40,915 bases of DNA from Burkholderiales bacterium (GTDB lineage Bacteria; Pseudomonadota; Gammaproteobacteria; Burkholderiales; Burkholderiaceae_C), in NCBI GenBank assembly GCA_947508055.1, contig CANNRR010000014.1:1-40915 (forward strand), written 5' to 3'. This document shows, piece after piece, positions 1 to 7,576 of this stretch. The translations under genes and the position numbers were made by a program. Position 1 is the first letter of the stretch. Every line of letters begins with the position of its first letter. The notes below the pieces were generated by a model, which ran no database searches, had not been told where the DNA came from, and worked only from the letters and a program-made list of their open reading frames with translations.

Positions 1-1016
1 ATATGCCTGGACGCCACCACATCCAATCGCTCGCTGGGGGAAATAACCAACAGCTCCAGTGGCCGAAGGGCACTGGCCTTGCGTGCCTCTTCGGGCACCA
101 GCTTGATGGTCTGGTTGATGCGCCGGGCGCGTTCCACGTCTACCGCCAGCGCGTCAAGAAAGATGTTGGACAGCGCGTGACCTGCAATTTGTGCAATGGA
201 CGGATAGCTGTTGACTTTTGGCATCAGATCAGAGTCCTTGGGCTCGTGCATGCGCCCTGCACCCACCACCAGAATGCGCTCGGCACCCAGGTGAATAGCC
301 GGTGAGCAAGGGGCCGACTGACGCATCGAACCGTCACCAAAGTACTCGTCGCGACCGTTGATGCGCAGTTGGGTCGCCGGAAACACAAAGGGAATGGCGC
401 TGGAGGCCAACAGGTGGGCGTGGGTGATCTTGTCGCGCACGGAGATGCGCTGGCTGCGTATCCAGGGCTGCAGGCGCGGGTCGCCTTCAAAAAAAGTGAC
501 GTGCTCACCTGAGCTGTAGCTTGATGCGGTCACGGCCAGGGCCTGCATATGTCCGGCGCGGATGAGTTCGGGCAGGCGCTCCAGTGGTACCAGTCGGGCC
601 AGGAGATCGTGCACAGGGGAGTTGTCCAGCAGGGAGCGGGGTTTGACCCGGCGCCACTTGGCCAGAATCCATCCCATCGACAGCAAGGTCAGCCAGGTGG
701 CACCCGAGCGCAGCATATCGAGATGGCCGGCCCGGTAAACCTGATCCGCATGAAAGCCGCGCCAAGTCGCCGCAATCATGCGCACGGTAGCGTCAAAGTT
801 GTCCGCGCCGCAGGCCAGTGCCGAGGCGTTGATGGCACCAGCCGACGTGCCGGTAATGATGGGAAACGGGTTGGGCTGGTGGCCAGCACCACAGGCCAGC
901 CGGATGTCGGCAATGGCTTCCAGTACGCCCATCTGGTAGGCTGCGCGGGCACCACCGCCCGTCAATAAAAGTCCTGCCGGGCGGGGGTGGGAAATGGCAA
1001 CTGTCATGGCAAGCAT
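1..1016 (-). CDS. patatin-like phospholipase, C-terminus cut by window edge
   Basis: Reading the minus strand gives a protein of over 330 residues with no stop before the window edge. It shows the patatin signature set: an oxyanion-hole GGGAR near the N-terminus (TGGGARAAYQMGVLEA), a nucleophile elbow GTSAG (Ser of GxSxG) about 30 residues later, and a DGS (Asp of the Ser-Asp dyad) in the context YFGDGSMRQSAP. Patatin family members are Ser-Asp lipid acyl hydrolases; a cytoplasmic or membrane-associated role is usual. Two in-frame ATGs lie at 1016 and 1007; neither has a clear Shine-Dalgarno, and a stop lies a short way upstream. The gene is divergent from apbC. The substrate cannot be told from sequence. 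Confidence 0.88.
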   Translation of the reverse strand, partial: MLAMTVAISHPRPAGLLLTGGGARAAYQMGVLEAIADIRLACGAGHQPNPFPIITGTSAGAINASALACGADNFDATVRMIAATWRGFHADQVYRAGHLDMLRSGATWLTLLSMGWILAKWRRVKPRSLLDNSPVHDLLARLVPLERLPELIRAGHMQALAVTASSYSSGEHVTFFEGDPRLQPWIRSQRISVRDKITHAHLLASSAIPFVFPATQLRINGRDEYFGDGSMRQSAPCSPAIHLGAERILVVGAGRMHEPKDSDLMPKVNSYPSIAQIAGHALSNIFLDALAVDVERARRINQTIKLVPEEARKASALRPLELLVISPSERLDVVASRH

Positions 1017-1167
1017 TATGGAAGGGGGTATGCGCTTTCAAGTCGACTGTCGGCATGAATGAGACGGGGGTTAACCCGTAGCAGCGAGGTTGAGTTCACG
1101 ATATCACTGCGGTACCCGCGTGCCAAGAAGGGTTGGATAGACTATGCACATCTTCAGGAGAAATTGA

Positions 1168-2259
1168 ATGACTGTGACAGTGCAAGCTATTAATGATGCG
1201 ATCAAGTCCGTGATCGATCCCAATACCGGCAAAGACTTCGTGTCGACCAAGGCCGTGAAAAATCTGACGGTGTCCGACGGCGACGTGACTTTTGATGTGG
1301 AGCTTGGCTACCCCGCCAAGAGCCAGATTGCCGGTCTGCGCAAGGCGTTGATCGCGGCGACCAAGGGGGTTGCAGGGGTTGGCAATGTATCGGTCAACGT
1401 GACGGTGAATATCGTGGCCCATTCGGTGCAGCGTGGCGTGCAACTGCTGCCGCGCGTCAAAAATATTGTGGCCGTCGCATCTGGCAAGGGCGGCGTGGGC
1501 AAAAGCACCACTGCGGTCAACCTGGCGCTGGCGCTGGCTGCCGAGGGCGCTTGCGTGGGTCTGCTGGACGCTGACATCTACGGCCCCAGTCTGCCCATGA
1601 TGATGGGCATTGAAGGCCGACCCGAGTCCGAGGACGGGCAAACCATGGACCCGCTGGAGAACTACGGCGTGCAGGTCATGTCCATCGGCTTCCTGGTGGC
1701 GCAGGACGAAGCCATGATCTGGCGTGGCCCCATGGCCACCCAGGCGCTGGAGCAACTGCTGCGCCAGACCAACTGGAAAGACCTGGACTACCTGGTGGTC
1801 GATATGCCACCCGGCACTGGCGACATTCAGCTGACGTTGAGCCAGCGCGTGCCCATGACCGGTGCAGTCATTGTCACCACGCCGCAGGACATTGCTCTGC
1901 TCGATGCCAAGAAGGGCATCAAGATGTTCGAGAAGGTCGGCGTTCCGATCTTGGGCATTGTCGAAAACATGGCCGTGCACGTGTGCAGCAACTGTGGCCA
2001 TGTGGAGCACATCTTTGGCTCGGACGGCGGCAAGAAGATGGCCGCCGAGTACAGCATGGACTACCTGGGTGCACTGCCCTTGAATATGCAGATTCGGTTA
2101 CAGGCAGACAGCGGCAAGCCTACCGTGGTGGCTGACCCCGATGGCGAAGTGGCCGGTATTTACAAGGCCGTGGCGCGTCAGGTGGCGGTGTCGATTGCTG
2201 CGCGGAACAAGGATTTTTCCAGCAAATTCCCCACCATTACGATCAGCAAGGGCACCTGA
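1168..2259 (+). CDS. apbC: Mrp/ApbC family iron-sulfur cluster carrier ATPase
   Basis: 363 residues, normal for the family. An N-terminal MIP18/DUF59-like domain (about residues 1-85) is followed by a MinD-like P-loop domain with the deviant Walker A GKGGVGKST at residues 106-114, Walker B-type DMPPGTGD, and the CxxC pair C273/C276 (CSNC) that in ApbC/Nbp35 proteins bridges a [4Fe-4S] cluster between two monomers. Function known for the family: delivery of Fe-S clusters to client enzymes in the cytoplasm. AGGAG sits about 8 nt before the ATG. The next gene starts 14 bp after the stop, so it probably heads the run of FDH maturation genes, all of whose clients are rich in Fe-S clusters. Confidence 0.95.
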   Translation: MTVTVQAINDAIKSVIDPNTGKDFVSTKAVKNLTVSDGDVTFDVELGYPAKSQIAGLRKALIAATKGVAGVGNVSVNVTVNIVAHSVQRGVQLLPRVKNIVAVASGKGGVGKSTTAVNLALALAAEGACVGLLDADIYGPSLPMMMGIEGRPESEDGQTMDPLENYGVQVMSIGFLVAQDEAMIWRGPMATQALEQLLRQTNWKDLDYLVVDMPPGTGDIQLTLSQRVPMTGAVIVTTPQDIALLDAKKGIKMFEKVGVPILGIVENMAVHVCSNCGHVEHIFGSDGGKKMAAEYSMDYLGALPLNMQIRLQADSGKPTVVADPDGEVAGIYKAVARQVAVSIAARNKDFSSKFPTITISKGT

Positions 2260-2273
2260 GCTTTCGCTCGTTC

Positions 2274-2852
2274 ATGACCGCCCAACGCCCCGCCATCGAA
2301 GTTGCCGTCATCCTGCGCAAGGAGCGCATTGAGGGCGCCATGAGTCGTTGGCAAACCTGGCGTTGGGTGTTGGACGACGTAGTGCAGCAGGAACCTGGTT
2401 TTGGCGCCGAACCCCGTCTTCTCTATAAAAATGATAGCGGGGAGCGCTGGATCCACGGGGGCTTTCGGGTCGAATTGTTTGAAGACGACACCGAAGGCTA
2501 TCAGCTCAACGTCACCACGCCGACGCCCGGCTGGTTTGTGTTGTGGCGCATGGAAGAAGAGGCCGCCGTTGCGGATGAAGCCATTGCGCGCCCTGTGGTT
2601 GTCAGCCTGAGCTACCACGATGCCAGCCGCTGGCTGGACGCGCAGGAGACGGTGGAGCAGTTGCCCGCACCGCCCGCTGTGGTGGATTGGCTGAAGGGCT
2701 TCATTGCAGAGTTTTACCAACCCGAAGTCAAGCGCCCCAAGCGGCCTGAGAGTTTCAAGTCGCTGACCGACCGTTTTGGCAATCCGGCGTCGATCACCAC
2801 CCTCAAGAAGCATGGCCCGGGCGATGGCAGTGGTAAGCGGCGTCATGGCTGA
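2274..2852 (+). CDS. DUF3305 family protein, FDH-cluster accessory
   Basis: 192 residues, soluble, no signal peptide or membrane segment. The N-terminal block (VAVILRKERIEGAMSRWQTW) is the conserved start of DUF3305 proteins as I recall them: a 'vi(m/l)r(r)...s.Wq.w.W' pattern followed by acidic, Trp-rich text. DUF3305 genes typically sit beside DUF3306 and FDH genes in alpha- and betaproteobacteria; their molecular role is not known to me. It follows apbC by 14 bp and overlaps the next gene by 8 bp, suggesting translational coupling. Residues around nt 2419-2438 are encoded by sequence resembling a dispersed repeat core. Identification rests on family memory and context. Confidence 0.8.
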   Translation: MTAQRPAIEVAVILRKERIEGAMSRWQTWRWVLDDVVQQEPGFGAEPRLLYKNDSGERWIHGGFRVELFEDDTEGYQLNVTTPTPGWFVLWRMEEEAAVADEAIARPVVVSLSYHDASRWLDAQETVEQLPAPPAVVDWLKGFIAEFYQPEVKRPKRPESFKSLTDRFGNPASITTLKKHGPGDGSGKRRHG

Positions 2853-3456
2853 TGGTTTTTTAGGCCGCTGGGCGCAGCGTAAAGCCGATGCACGTCAAGG
2901 CAAGCCCTTGGGCGAGCCCGAATTGCCGACAAAGTCAGCGCCGAAACCGACACAGCAGACATCGAAGGCTGACCGCTTTTCCGTCACCCCAGTTGCTGCA
3001 TCAGTAGGCGCTGAAACCCATGTAGCTAGTGACGCTGCAGCTGAGGCACCACCCCTGACCCTTCAAGACGCCCAGGCACTGGGCCAGGACTCTGATTTCA
3101 AGCCCTTCATTGCCCGGGGCGTTGACCCTGCCGTGCGCAATGCGGCCATGAAGAAGCTGTTTGCTGACCCGCGCTACAACGTGATGGACCGGCTCGACAC
3201 CTACATCGACGACTACTCGCAAAGCGACCCCTTGCCGCTTTCCATGCTGCGACAGATGGCCAGCGCACAGTTTTTGAAGCTGGTAGATGAAGAGCCAGAG
3301 AACGCCAAGCCTGTTGCAGCCGCAGGCCAACCGATAGCGACAATAGACGCGACAACAGACACGACAACGAGACAAGAAGACCATGCCCACACTGATTTGC
3401 GACTGCAACCAGACCATGCCCCTGGCACCTCAGACTCTGGGCGCGGCGCTGAATGA
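2845..3456 (+). CDS. DUF3306 family protein, FDH-cluster accessory
   Basis: About 203 residues starting MADGFLGRWAQRK, the usual 'F(l/f).RWs.rK' opening of DUF3306 proteins. I therefore prefer the ATG at 2845 over the longer in-frame start at 2776. A low-complexity Ala/Pro/Thr-rich stretch (about residues 25-75) precedes the conserved region with LTLQDAQAL, FKPFIARGV, VRNAAMKKLF and NVMDRLDTYIDDYS; this last part (moving from 'd.r.f....vdp..r..AlrkLw..p.fn..DgLddYdddy') is the recognisable DUF3306 core. No catalytic motif is visible. It overlaps DUF3305 by 8 bp and the following polyferredoxin by 74 bp, so the three are very likely co-translated. The function is unknown. Confidence 0.8.
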   Translation: MADGFLGRWAQRKADARQGKPLGEPELPTKSAPKPTQQTSKADRFSVTPVAASVGAETHVASDAAAEAPPLTLQDAQALGQDSDFKPFIARGVDPAVRNAAMKKLFADPRYNVMDRLDTYIDDYSQSDPLPLSMLRQMASAQFLKLVDEEPENAKPVAAAGQPIATIDATTDTTTRQEDHAHTDLRLQPDHAPGTSDSGRGAE

Positions 3457-5491
3457 AACGCTGACGCTGCACTCCACCCTGTGCCGCCGTGAGGCGGGTG
3501 CGTTTCAAAAGGCGCTGGCGTCGGGTGACGACGTGGTGCTGGCCTGCACGCAGGAGAGTCGCCTGTTTCAGGAAATTGCCGCGCAGACCGAAGGTGCTGC
3601 GAGCGTCCCTATACGCTTCGTCAATATCCGCGAAACCGGTGGTTGGAGCAAAGATGCCGACCAGGCCAGTCCCAAGATTGCGGCCCTGCTGGCTGTCGCC
3701 CACTTGCCCGCGCCAGAACCGGTGGCCACGGTCAGCTACCAGAGCGCCGGGCGCGTGCTGGTTATAGGCAAACTGGACGCGGCCGAGCAAGCCGCAGTCC
3801 TGCTGGCCGACACGCTGGATGTCACCCTGTTCAGCCTGGGTATCGGTGAAAGCGGTGGCGCACAGGAGCGCCGCTACCCCGTATTGACCGGCAAACTGGA
3901 TCGCATCACCGGTTGGCTGGGCGCGTTTGAGTTGAACTGGACCCAGAACAACGCCATTGACCTGGACCTGTGCACCCGCTGCAATGCCTGCCTGAGCGCT
4001 TGCCCGGAAGGCGCCATTGGTTTCGATTACCAGATTGACAAGGCGCTGTGTAAGTCGCACCGGTCCTGCGTGAGCGCCTGTGGGGCCGCGGGCGCCATCG
4101 ATTTTGGCCGGGTACCCCAGGCACACACCGAAGCCTTTGATCTGGTGCTGGACCTGCGTGCCACTCCTGCTTTCACCCAGCACGCCTTGCCACAAGGCTA
4201 TTTTTCAGTTGGCAGCACCGCGCCCGGACGCACCGACCTGATGACCGCAATCGTTCGCCTGCGCGGGCTGGTGGGTGAGTTTGAGAAGCCACGCTTCTTT
4301 TCCTACAAACAAAAGCTGTGCGCACACACCCGCAACACCCAGGTTGGCTGCACCGCCTGCATTGACGTGTGTTCGGCGTCCGCCATCGGCTCTGACGTCA
4401 AGGGCCAGCAGATTGTGGTCAACCCCAGCCTGTGTGTGGGCTGCGGCACTTGCACCACGGTGTGCCCCAGCGGAGCGCTGACCTATGCCTACCCGCGTGC
4501 CAATGAGCGGGGCGTCGCACTCAAGACAATGCTGTCCACCTATACGCGCTCCGGCGGCAAAAGTGCCGCCGTGCTGCTGCACAGCCACGAAGGTGGAGCG
4601 CGGATGATTGGCGACCTGGGCCGCGCCGCGCGGTTGGACCCTGCCACCCGGGGCGTACCAGCACGCGTATTGCCACTGGCGTTGCACCACAGTGCATCGT
4701 TGGGTATGGATGTGTGGTTGAGTGCCATGGCCTATGGCGCGTCGCAGGTGTGGGTGCTGTTAACCGACGAGGATGCTCCCCAGTACCGCGAGGCTCTGCA
4801 AATCCAGATGGACGTGGCGCAGGCGATTCTGACCGGCTTGGGTTACAGCGGCACGCATCTGCGCCTGCTGCACGCACGCGATGCGCGTGACCTGGCCGGG
4901 CTGGACGCTGATTTGCAGGCCGTGCCCGCACAAGGCGCGGGGCATCCCGGCGGTTTTGCCGTCCAGGCCGACAAACGCTCGACGCTGGAACTGGCGCTGG
5001 ACCACCTCATTGCACAGGCTCCACTGAAGCCTGCCACGATTGCCTTGCCCGCCAAGGGTTCACCACTGGGCGCGCTGTCCATTAACAAGGAAGCCTGCAC
5101 GCTTTGTCTGAGTTGCGTCAACGCCTGCCCCGCAGCAGCACTGCAAGACAACCCGCTGGAGCCACAGCTCAAGTTCATCGAGAAGAACTGCGTGCAGTGC
5201 GGCCTGTGCGCCACAACCTGCCCCGAGAATGCACTCGCGCTGTTGCCCCAACTCAACCTGGGCGCACAGCGCAAAGAGGCAGTGGTCCTCAATGCCATGC
5301 AGCCCTATGTGTGCATTCGCTGCAGCAACCCGTTTGGTACGCTCAAAGGCATTGAGGCCATGCTGGGCAAGCTGGCGGGGCACGCCATGTTTCAGGGTGC
5401 TGCTGCCGACCGGTTGAAAATGTGCGGTGACTGCCGGGTGATCGACATCCACTCTGCCGAGAATGAAGTCAAAATCACCGACATCCGCTAA
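3383..5491 (+). CDS. large 4Fe-4S polyferredoxin of the FDH accessory set
   Basis: 702 residues, no signal peptide, so probably cytoplasmic. Cys-rich ferredoxin motifs occur in three zones. The first begins at C197 (CTRCNACLSACP, then CKSHRSCVSACG), the second about residues 310-365 (CTACIDVCS, CVGCGTCTTVCP), and the third about residues 573-615 (CTLCLSCVNACP, CVQCGLCATTCP). A C-terminal set, C644/C647 (CIRC) and C681/C684 (CGDC), may bind a further metal or cluster. Proteins of this build accompany DUF3305/DUF3306/TorD in FDH loci; electron transfer during enzyme assembly is a guess from context. The first 190 residues have no Cys motif and look like a separate sensor or docking domain. The start at 3383 overlaps DUF3306; an ATG at 3416 is the alternative. 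Confidence 0.88.
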   Translation: MPTLICDCNQTMPLAPQTLGAALNETLTLHSTLCRREAGAFQKALASGDDVVLACTQESRLFQEIAAQTEGAASVPIRFVNIRETGGWSKDADQASPKIAALLAVAHLPAPEPVATVSYQSAGRVLVIGKLDAAEQAAVLLADTLDVTLFSLGIGESGGAQERRYPVLTGKLDRITGWLGAFELNWTQNNAIDLDLCTRCNACLSACPEGAIGFDYQIDKALCKSHRSCVSACGAAGAIDFGRVPQAHTEAFDLVLDLRATPAFTQHALPQGYFSVGSTAPGRTDLMTAIVRLRGLVGEFEKPRFFSYKQKLCAHTRNTQVGCTACIDVCSASAIGSDVKGQQIVVNPSLCVGCGTCTTVCPSGALTYAYPRANERGVALKTMLSTYTRSGGKSAAVLLHSHEGGARMIGDLGRAARLDPATRGVPARVLPLALHHSASLGMDVWLSAMAYGASQVWVLLTDEDAPQYREALQIQMDVAQAILTGLGYSGTHLRLLHARDARDLAGLDADLQAVPAQGAGHPGGFAVQADKRSTLELALDHLIAQAPLKPATIALPAKGSPLGALSINKEACTLCLSCVNACPAAALQDNPLEPQLKFIEKNCVQCGLCATTCPENALALLPQLNLGAQRKEAVVLNAMQPYVCIRCSNPFGTLKGIEAMLGKLAGHAMFQGAAADRLKMCGDCRVIDIHSAENEVKITDIR

Positions 5492-5525
5492 TGGAAATGA
5501 ACCATTCAGGAGCACAGACACCGCC

Positions 5526-6143
5526 ATGACACAAGCCCCCATTTCCAGCGCCGGCCTTGACGAAGAAACTGCCAGAGCAGAGCTGTATGGGCTGCTAGCC
5601 CTCGTGTACTATGCGCAACCTGCTCCTGAGTTGATAGCGCAGTTGCGTGTGGCGGTCACCGAGGCGCCCGTAGCAGGCGGCTTTCTGGAAGAACCCTGGC
5701 GCGCCTTGGTGGGCGTGGCCCGTGCGATGGATGACGCCAGCATCACTGCCGAATACACCGCCCTGTTTGGCGGCGTCGGCAAGCCCGAGGTCTACCTGTT
5801 TGGTTCCTTCTACCTGAGCGGTTTTCTCAACGAGAAGCCGTTGGCGGCCTTGCGCACCGATATTGCAGAATTGGGCCTCGCCCGCGACGACGCCATGTCC
5901 GAGACCGAAGACCACATCGCCTACCTGTGCGAGGTGATGCGATACCTGATCGCTGGCGATGATGCAGCCGTGGCCAACCTCACCCGTCAGCGGGCATTCT
6001 TCTCGACCCACCTGCAACCCTGGGCGCTGCGCATGTGCGATGCTCTGCAAGCGCACCCCAAGGCCCACTTCTACGCGGCGGTGGCAGCCCTGACTCGCGC
6101 CTTCGTGGCGGTGGAGGCGCAGGGTTTTGACATGCTGGATTGA
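5526..6143 (+). CDS. TorD/DmsD-type molybdoenzyme chaperone
   Basis: 205 residues, no membrane segment. It has the TorD family pattern: an N-terminal RAELYGLLALVYY helix, then an EYTALFGG...PEVYLFGSFYLSGFLNEKPLA block and a DHIAYLCEVMRYL helix. Such chaperones bind the Tat signal or the apoform of Mo/W enzymes and hold them until cofactor insertion; the obvious client is the Tat-exported FDH alpha subunit encoded at 11710. AGGAG at 5508-5512 supports the ATG at 5526 rather than the longer frame. It lies 34 bp after the polyferredoxin. Residues encoded by about nt 5592-5639 (LLALVYYAQPAPELIA region) match the 36-nt repeat-like element also found in aorC and tupA. Confidence 0.88.
   Translation: MTQAPISSAGLDEETARAELYGLLALVYYAQPAPELIAQLRVAVTEAPVAGGFLEEPWRALVGVARAMDDASITAEYTALFGGVGKPEVYLFGSFYLSGFLNEKPLAALRTDIAELGLARDDAMSETEDHIAYLCEVMRYLIAGDDAAVANLTRQRAFFSTHLQPWALRMCDALQAHPKAHFYAAVAALTRAFVAVEAQGFDMLD
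5602..5637 (+). repeat. 36-nt repeat-like segment within the TorD-like gene
   Basis: CGTGTACTATGCGCAA to TTGATAGC is 36 nt in frame, aligned without gaps with the tupA and aorC copies (shared CGT, ATGCG, TAGC positions). The preceding CTGCTAGCCCT matches the other arms. The protein reading frame continues through it. Confidence 0.45.
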
Positions 6144-6172
6144 GTTGGCAGACGTCACTGTTTCCTGACAGC

Positions 6173-6778
6173 ATGAGTGTTGACCTGTTTGCCGGATTCT
6201 TGTCGGGTGCCGCACTGATCATTGCCATTGGCGCTCAAAACTCGTTTGTCTTGCGCCAGGGCATTCGGTGTGAACATGTGCTGCCTATCGTTCTGGTCTG
6301 TGCCGGGGCGGATGCGTTGCTGATCGTGTTGGGCGTCATCGGTCTGGGCGCGCTGATTGAGTCTGCTCCCGGCGTTTTGGCCGTGGCCCGCTATGGCGGC
6401 GCCGCGTTTTTGTTGGCTTATGGATCGGTGGCCGCGCGACGGGCATTGCAGTCGAAGCAACTGACGGTGGACGTTGGCATCGGCACGTCGCTGGGTGCCG
6501 CCATGGCGACGTGTCTTGCCTTTACGTTTCTTAATCCGCACGTGTACCTGGACACAGTGATTTTGCTGGGTTCCCTTGCCAACCAGCGGGCAGGCAGCGC
6601 CCGCTGGGCTTTTTGTGTCGGCGCTGTGACTGCCAGCTTTGTTTGGTTTTTTGCCCTGGGTTATGGCGCGCGCCTGTTGGGGCCACTGTTTGGCAAACCG
6701 GTTGCCTGGCGCATTCTTGATTCCTTGATCGCGCTGACCCTGACAGGATTAGGGTTGAGCCTGTTGCTGGAGGGTTGA
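6173..6778 (+). CDS. LysE/ArgO family amino acid exporter
   Basis: 201 residues, almost wholly hydrophobic with about six membrane segments. The family signatures are present: GAQNSFVLRQG in the first helix and FLNPHVYLDTVILLGSLA in the middle. Known members export basic amino acids (Lys, Arg) across the inner membrane; the exact substrate here is not determined. I chose the ATG at 6173 (MSVDLFAGFL) because family members begin directly with the first helix. A TTG at 6140 overlapping the torD stop is the alternative. There is no functional link to the FDH genes that I can see; it may simply ride on the same transcript. Confidence 0.9.
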   Translation: MSVDLFAGFLSGAALIIAIGAQNSFVLRQGIRCEHVLPIVLVCAGADALLIVLGVIGLGALIESAPGVLAVARYGGAAFLLAYGSVAARRALQSKQLTVDVGIGTSLGAAMATCLAFTFLNPHVYLDTVILLGSLANQRAGSARWAFCVGAVTASFVWFFALGYGARLLGPLFGKPVAWRILDSLIALTLTGLGLSLLLEG

Positions 6779-6877
6779 CAACTGCCCTTGAAAGCCATGC
6801 CTAGCCGGCGTTACAGGGAATCGCTTGCGAAATCATTGGATCGCCGGTTTAATCCGGGCCAAGGGGGAAAACACGTC

Positions 6878-7576
6878 ATGCAGAACGCCAATGGATATCC
6901 GCGGGTGAGTAAACCCAAATTGCCGATCGGAGTAGCCAGGATGCGATGGCTGGTGATGGGCATTGCAATGGGTGCTTTCTGTCCAGCGCTGGTGATGGCG
7001 CAAGCCGGCAAGCTCGGGGCCTACTCGGGGACCATCAATGTTTCGGGAACAGAGATCAGTCCGCAGGTGGTCTACCGCGCGACGGTTAAAGTAACCCTGC
7101 CGGTTACTGAACGCGATAGCAGTTCGATCACCTCAGATTTCATAACCGAGGACGCGCCCAATGCCAGCGTGTTGGTCTCGCAATGGGACTCGTCGTTCAC
7201 GGAAAAGTCTGCCGATTCGGATGGCAAGTTCAGCAGTTGGAGCTGCACGTTGGCAGCGCCGGTGGAGGTTTCCATGAAGCCGACTGGCATCCTCGACGTG
7301 GACCTGAGTAAAAAGAACCACGCGCTGTCGCTCACCCTGCTGTCGACCCAGGATGTTGCCTTTAACTGCGTGCACTCACGTTCGGGCGCGTACAAGAAGA
7401 AGCAGGGGATCACGTTGTACATCGGCACTGGCGGGCCGGGTGCGCAGGGTAAGTCGCCGTTGCCGTTTTCCGATGCAGGACGTCTGAGCGCAAAATACAC
7501 CTTGATGCCCACCGCCCAGACCAAGGGGAAGTACGGACCTATTGTTCAAGAATGGGATTTGCGACTCACGCGTTGA
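6878..7576 (+). CDS. secreted protein of unknown function
   Basis: 232 residues. A signal peptide with an extended n-region is visible (hydrophobic MRWLVMGIAMGAFCPALVMAQA, predicted cleavage after AQA). The mature part is beta-rich in appearance, starting KLGAYSGTINVSGTEISPQ, with two cysteines (in WSCTLAAP and FNCVHSR) that could form a disulfide. AGGGGG about 9 nt before the ATG at 6878 supports this start; an ATG at 6941 directly at the signal peptide is possible. I do not recognise the family. Its 3' end overlaps the convergent sensor kinase by 11 bp. Confidence 0.72.
   Translation: MQNANGYPRVSKPKLPIGVARMRWLVMGIAMGAFCPALVMAQAGKLGAYSGTINVSGTEISPQVVYRATVKVTLPVTERDSSSITSDFITEDAPNASVLVSQWDSSFTEKSADSDGKFSSWSCTLAAPVEVSMKPTGILDVDLSKKNHALSLTLLSTQDVAFNCVHSRSGAYKKKQGITLYIGTGGPGAQGKSPLPFSDAGRLSAKYTLMPTAQTKGKYGPIVQEWDLRLTR

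Noticed and set aside
793-1056. Open frame starting MPTVDLKAHTPF on the minus strand
   Set aside because: It is out of frame with the patatin gene, which carries all the conserved motifs, and it has no motif or ribosome site of its own.
1064-1080. Palindrome GGGTTAACCC between the patatin gene and apbC
   Set aside because: Only 10 bp and asymmetric beyond that; no promoter element around it that I can support.
7566-7576. 11-bp overlap of convergent genes, repeated at 34029-34039
   Set aside because: The equal size is probably chance; both are ordinary stop-over-stop overlaps of convergent genes.
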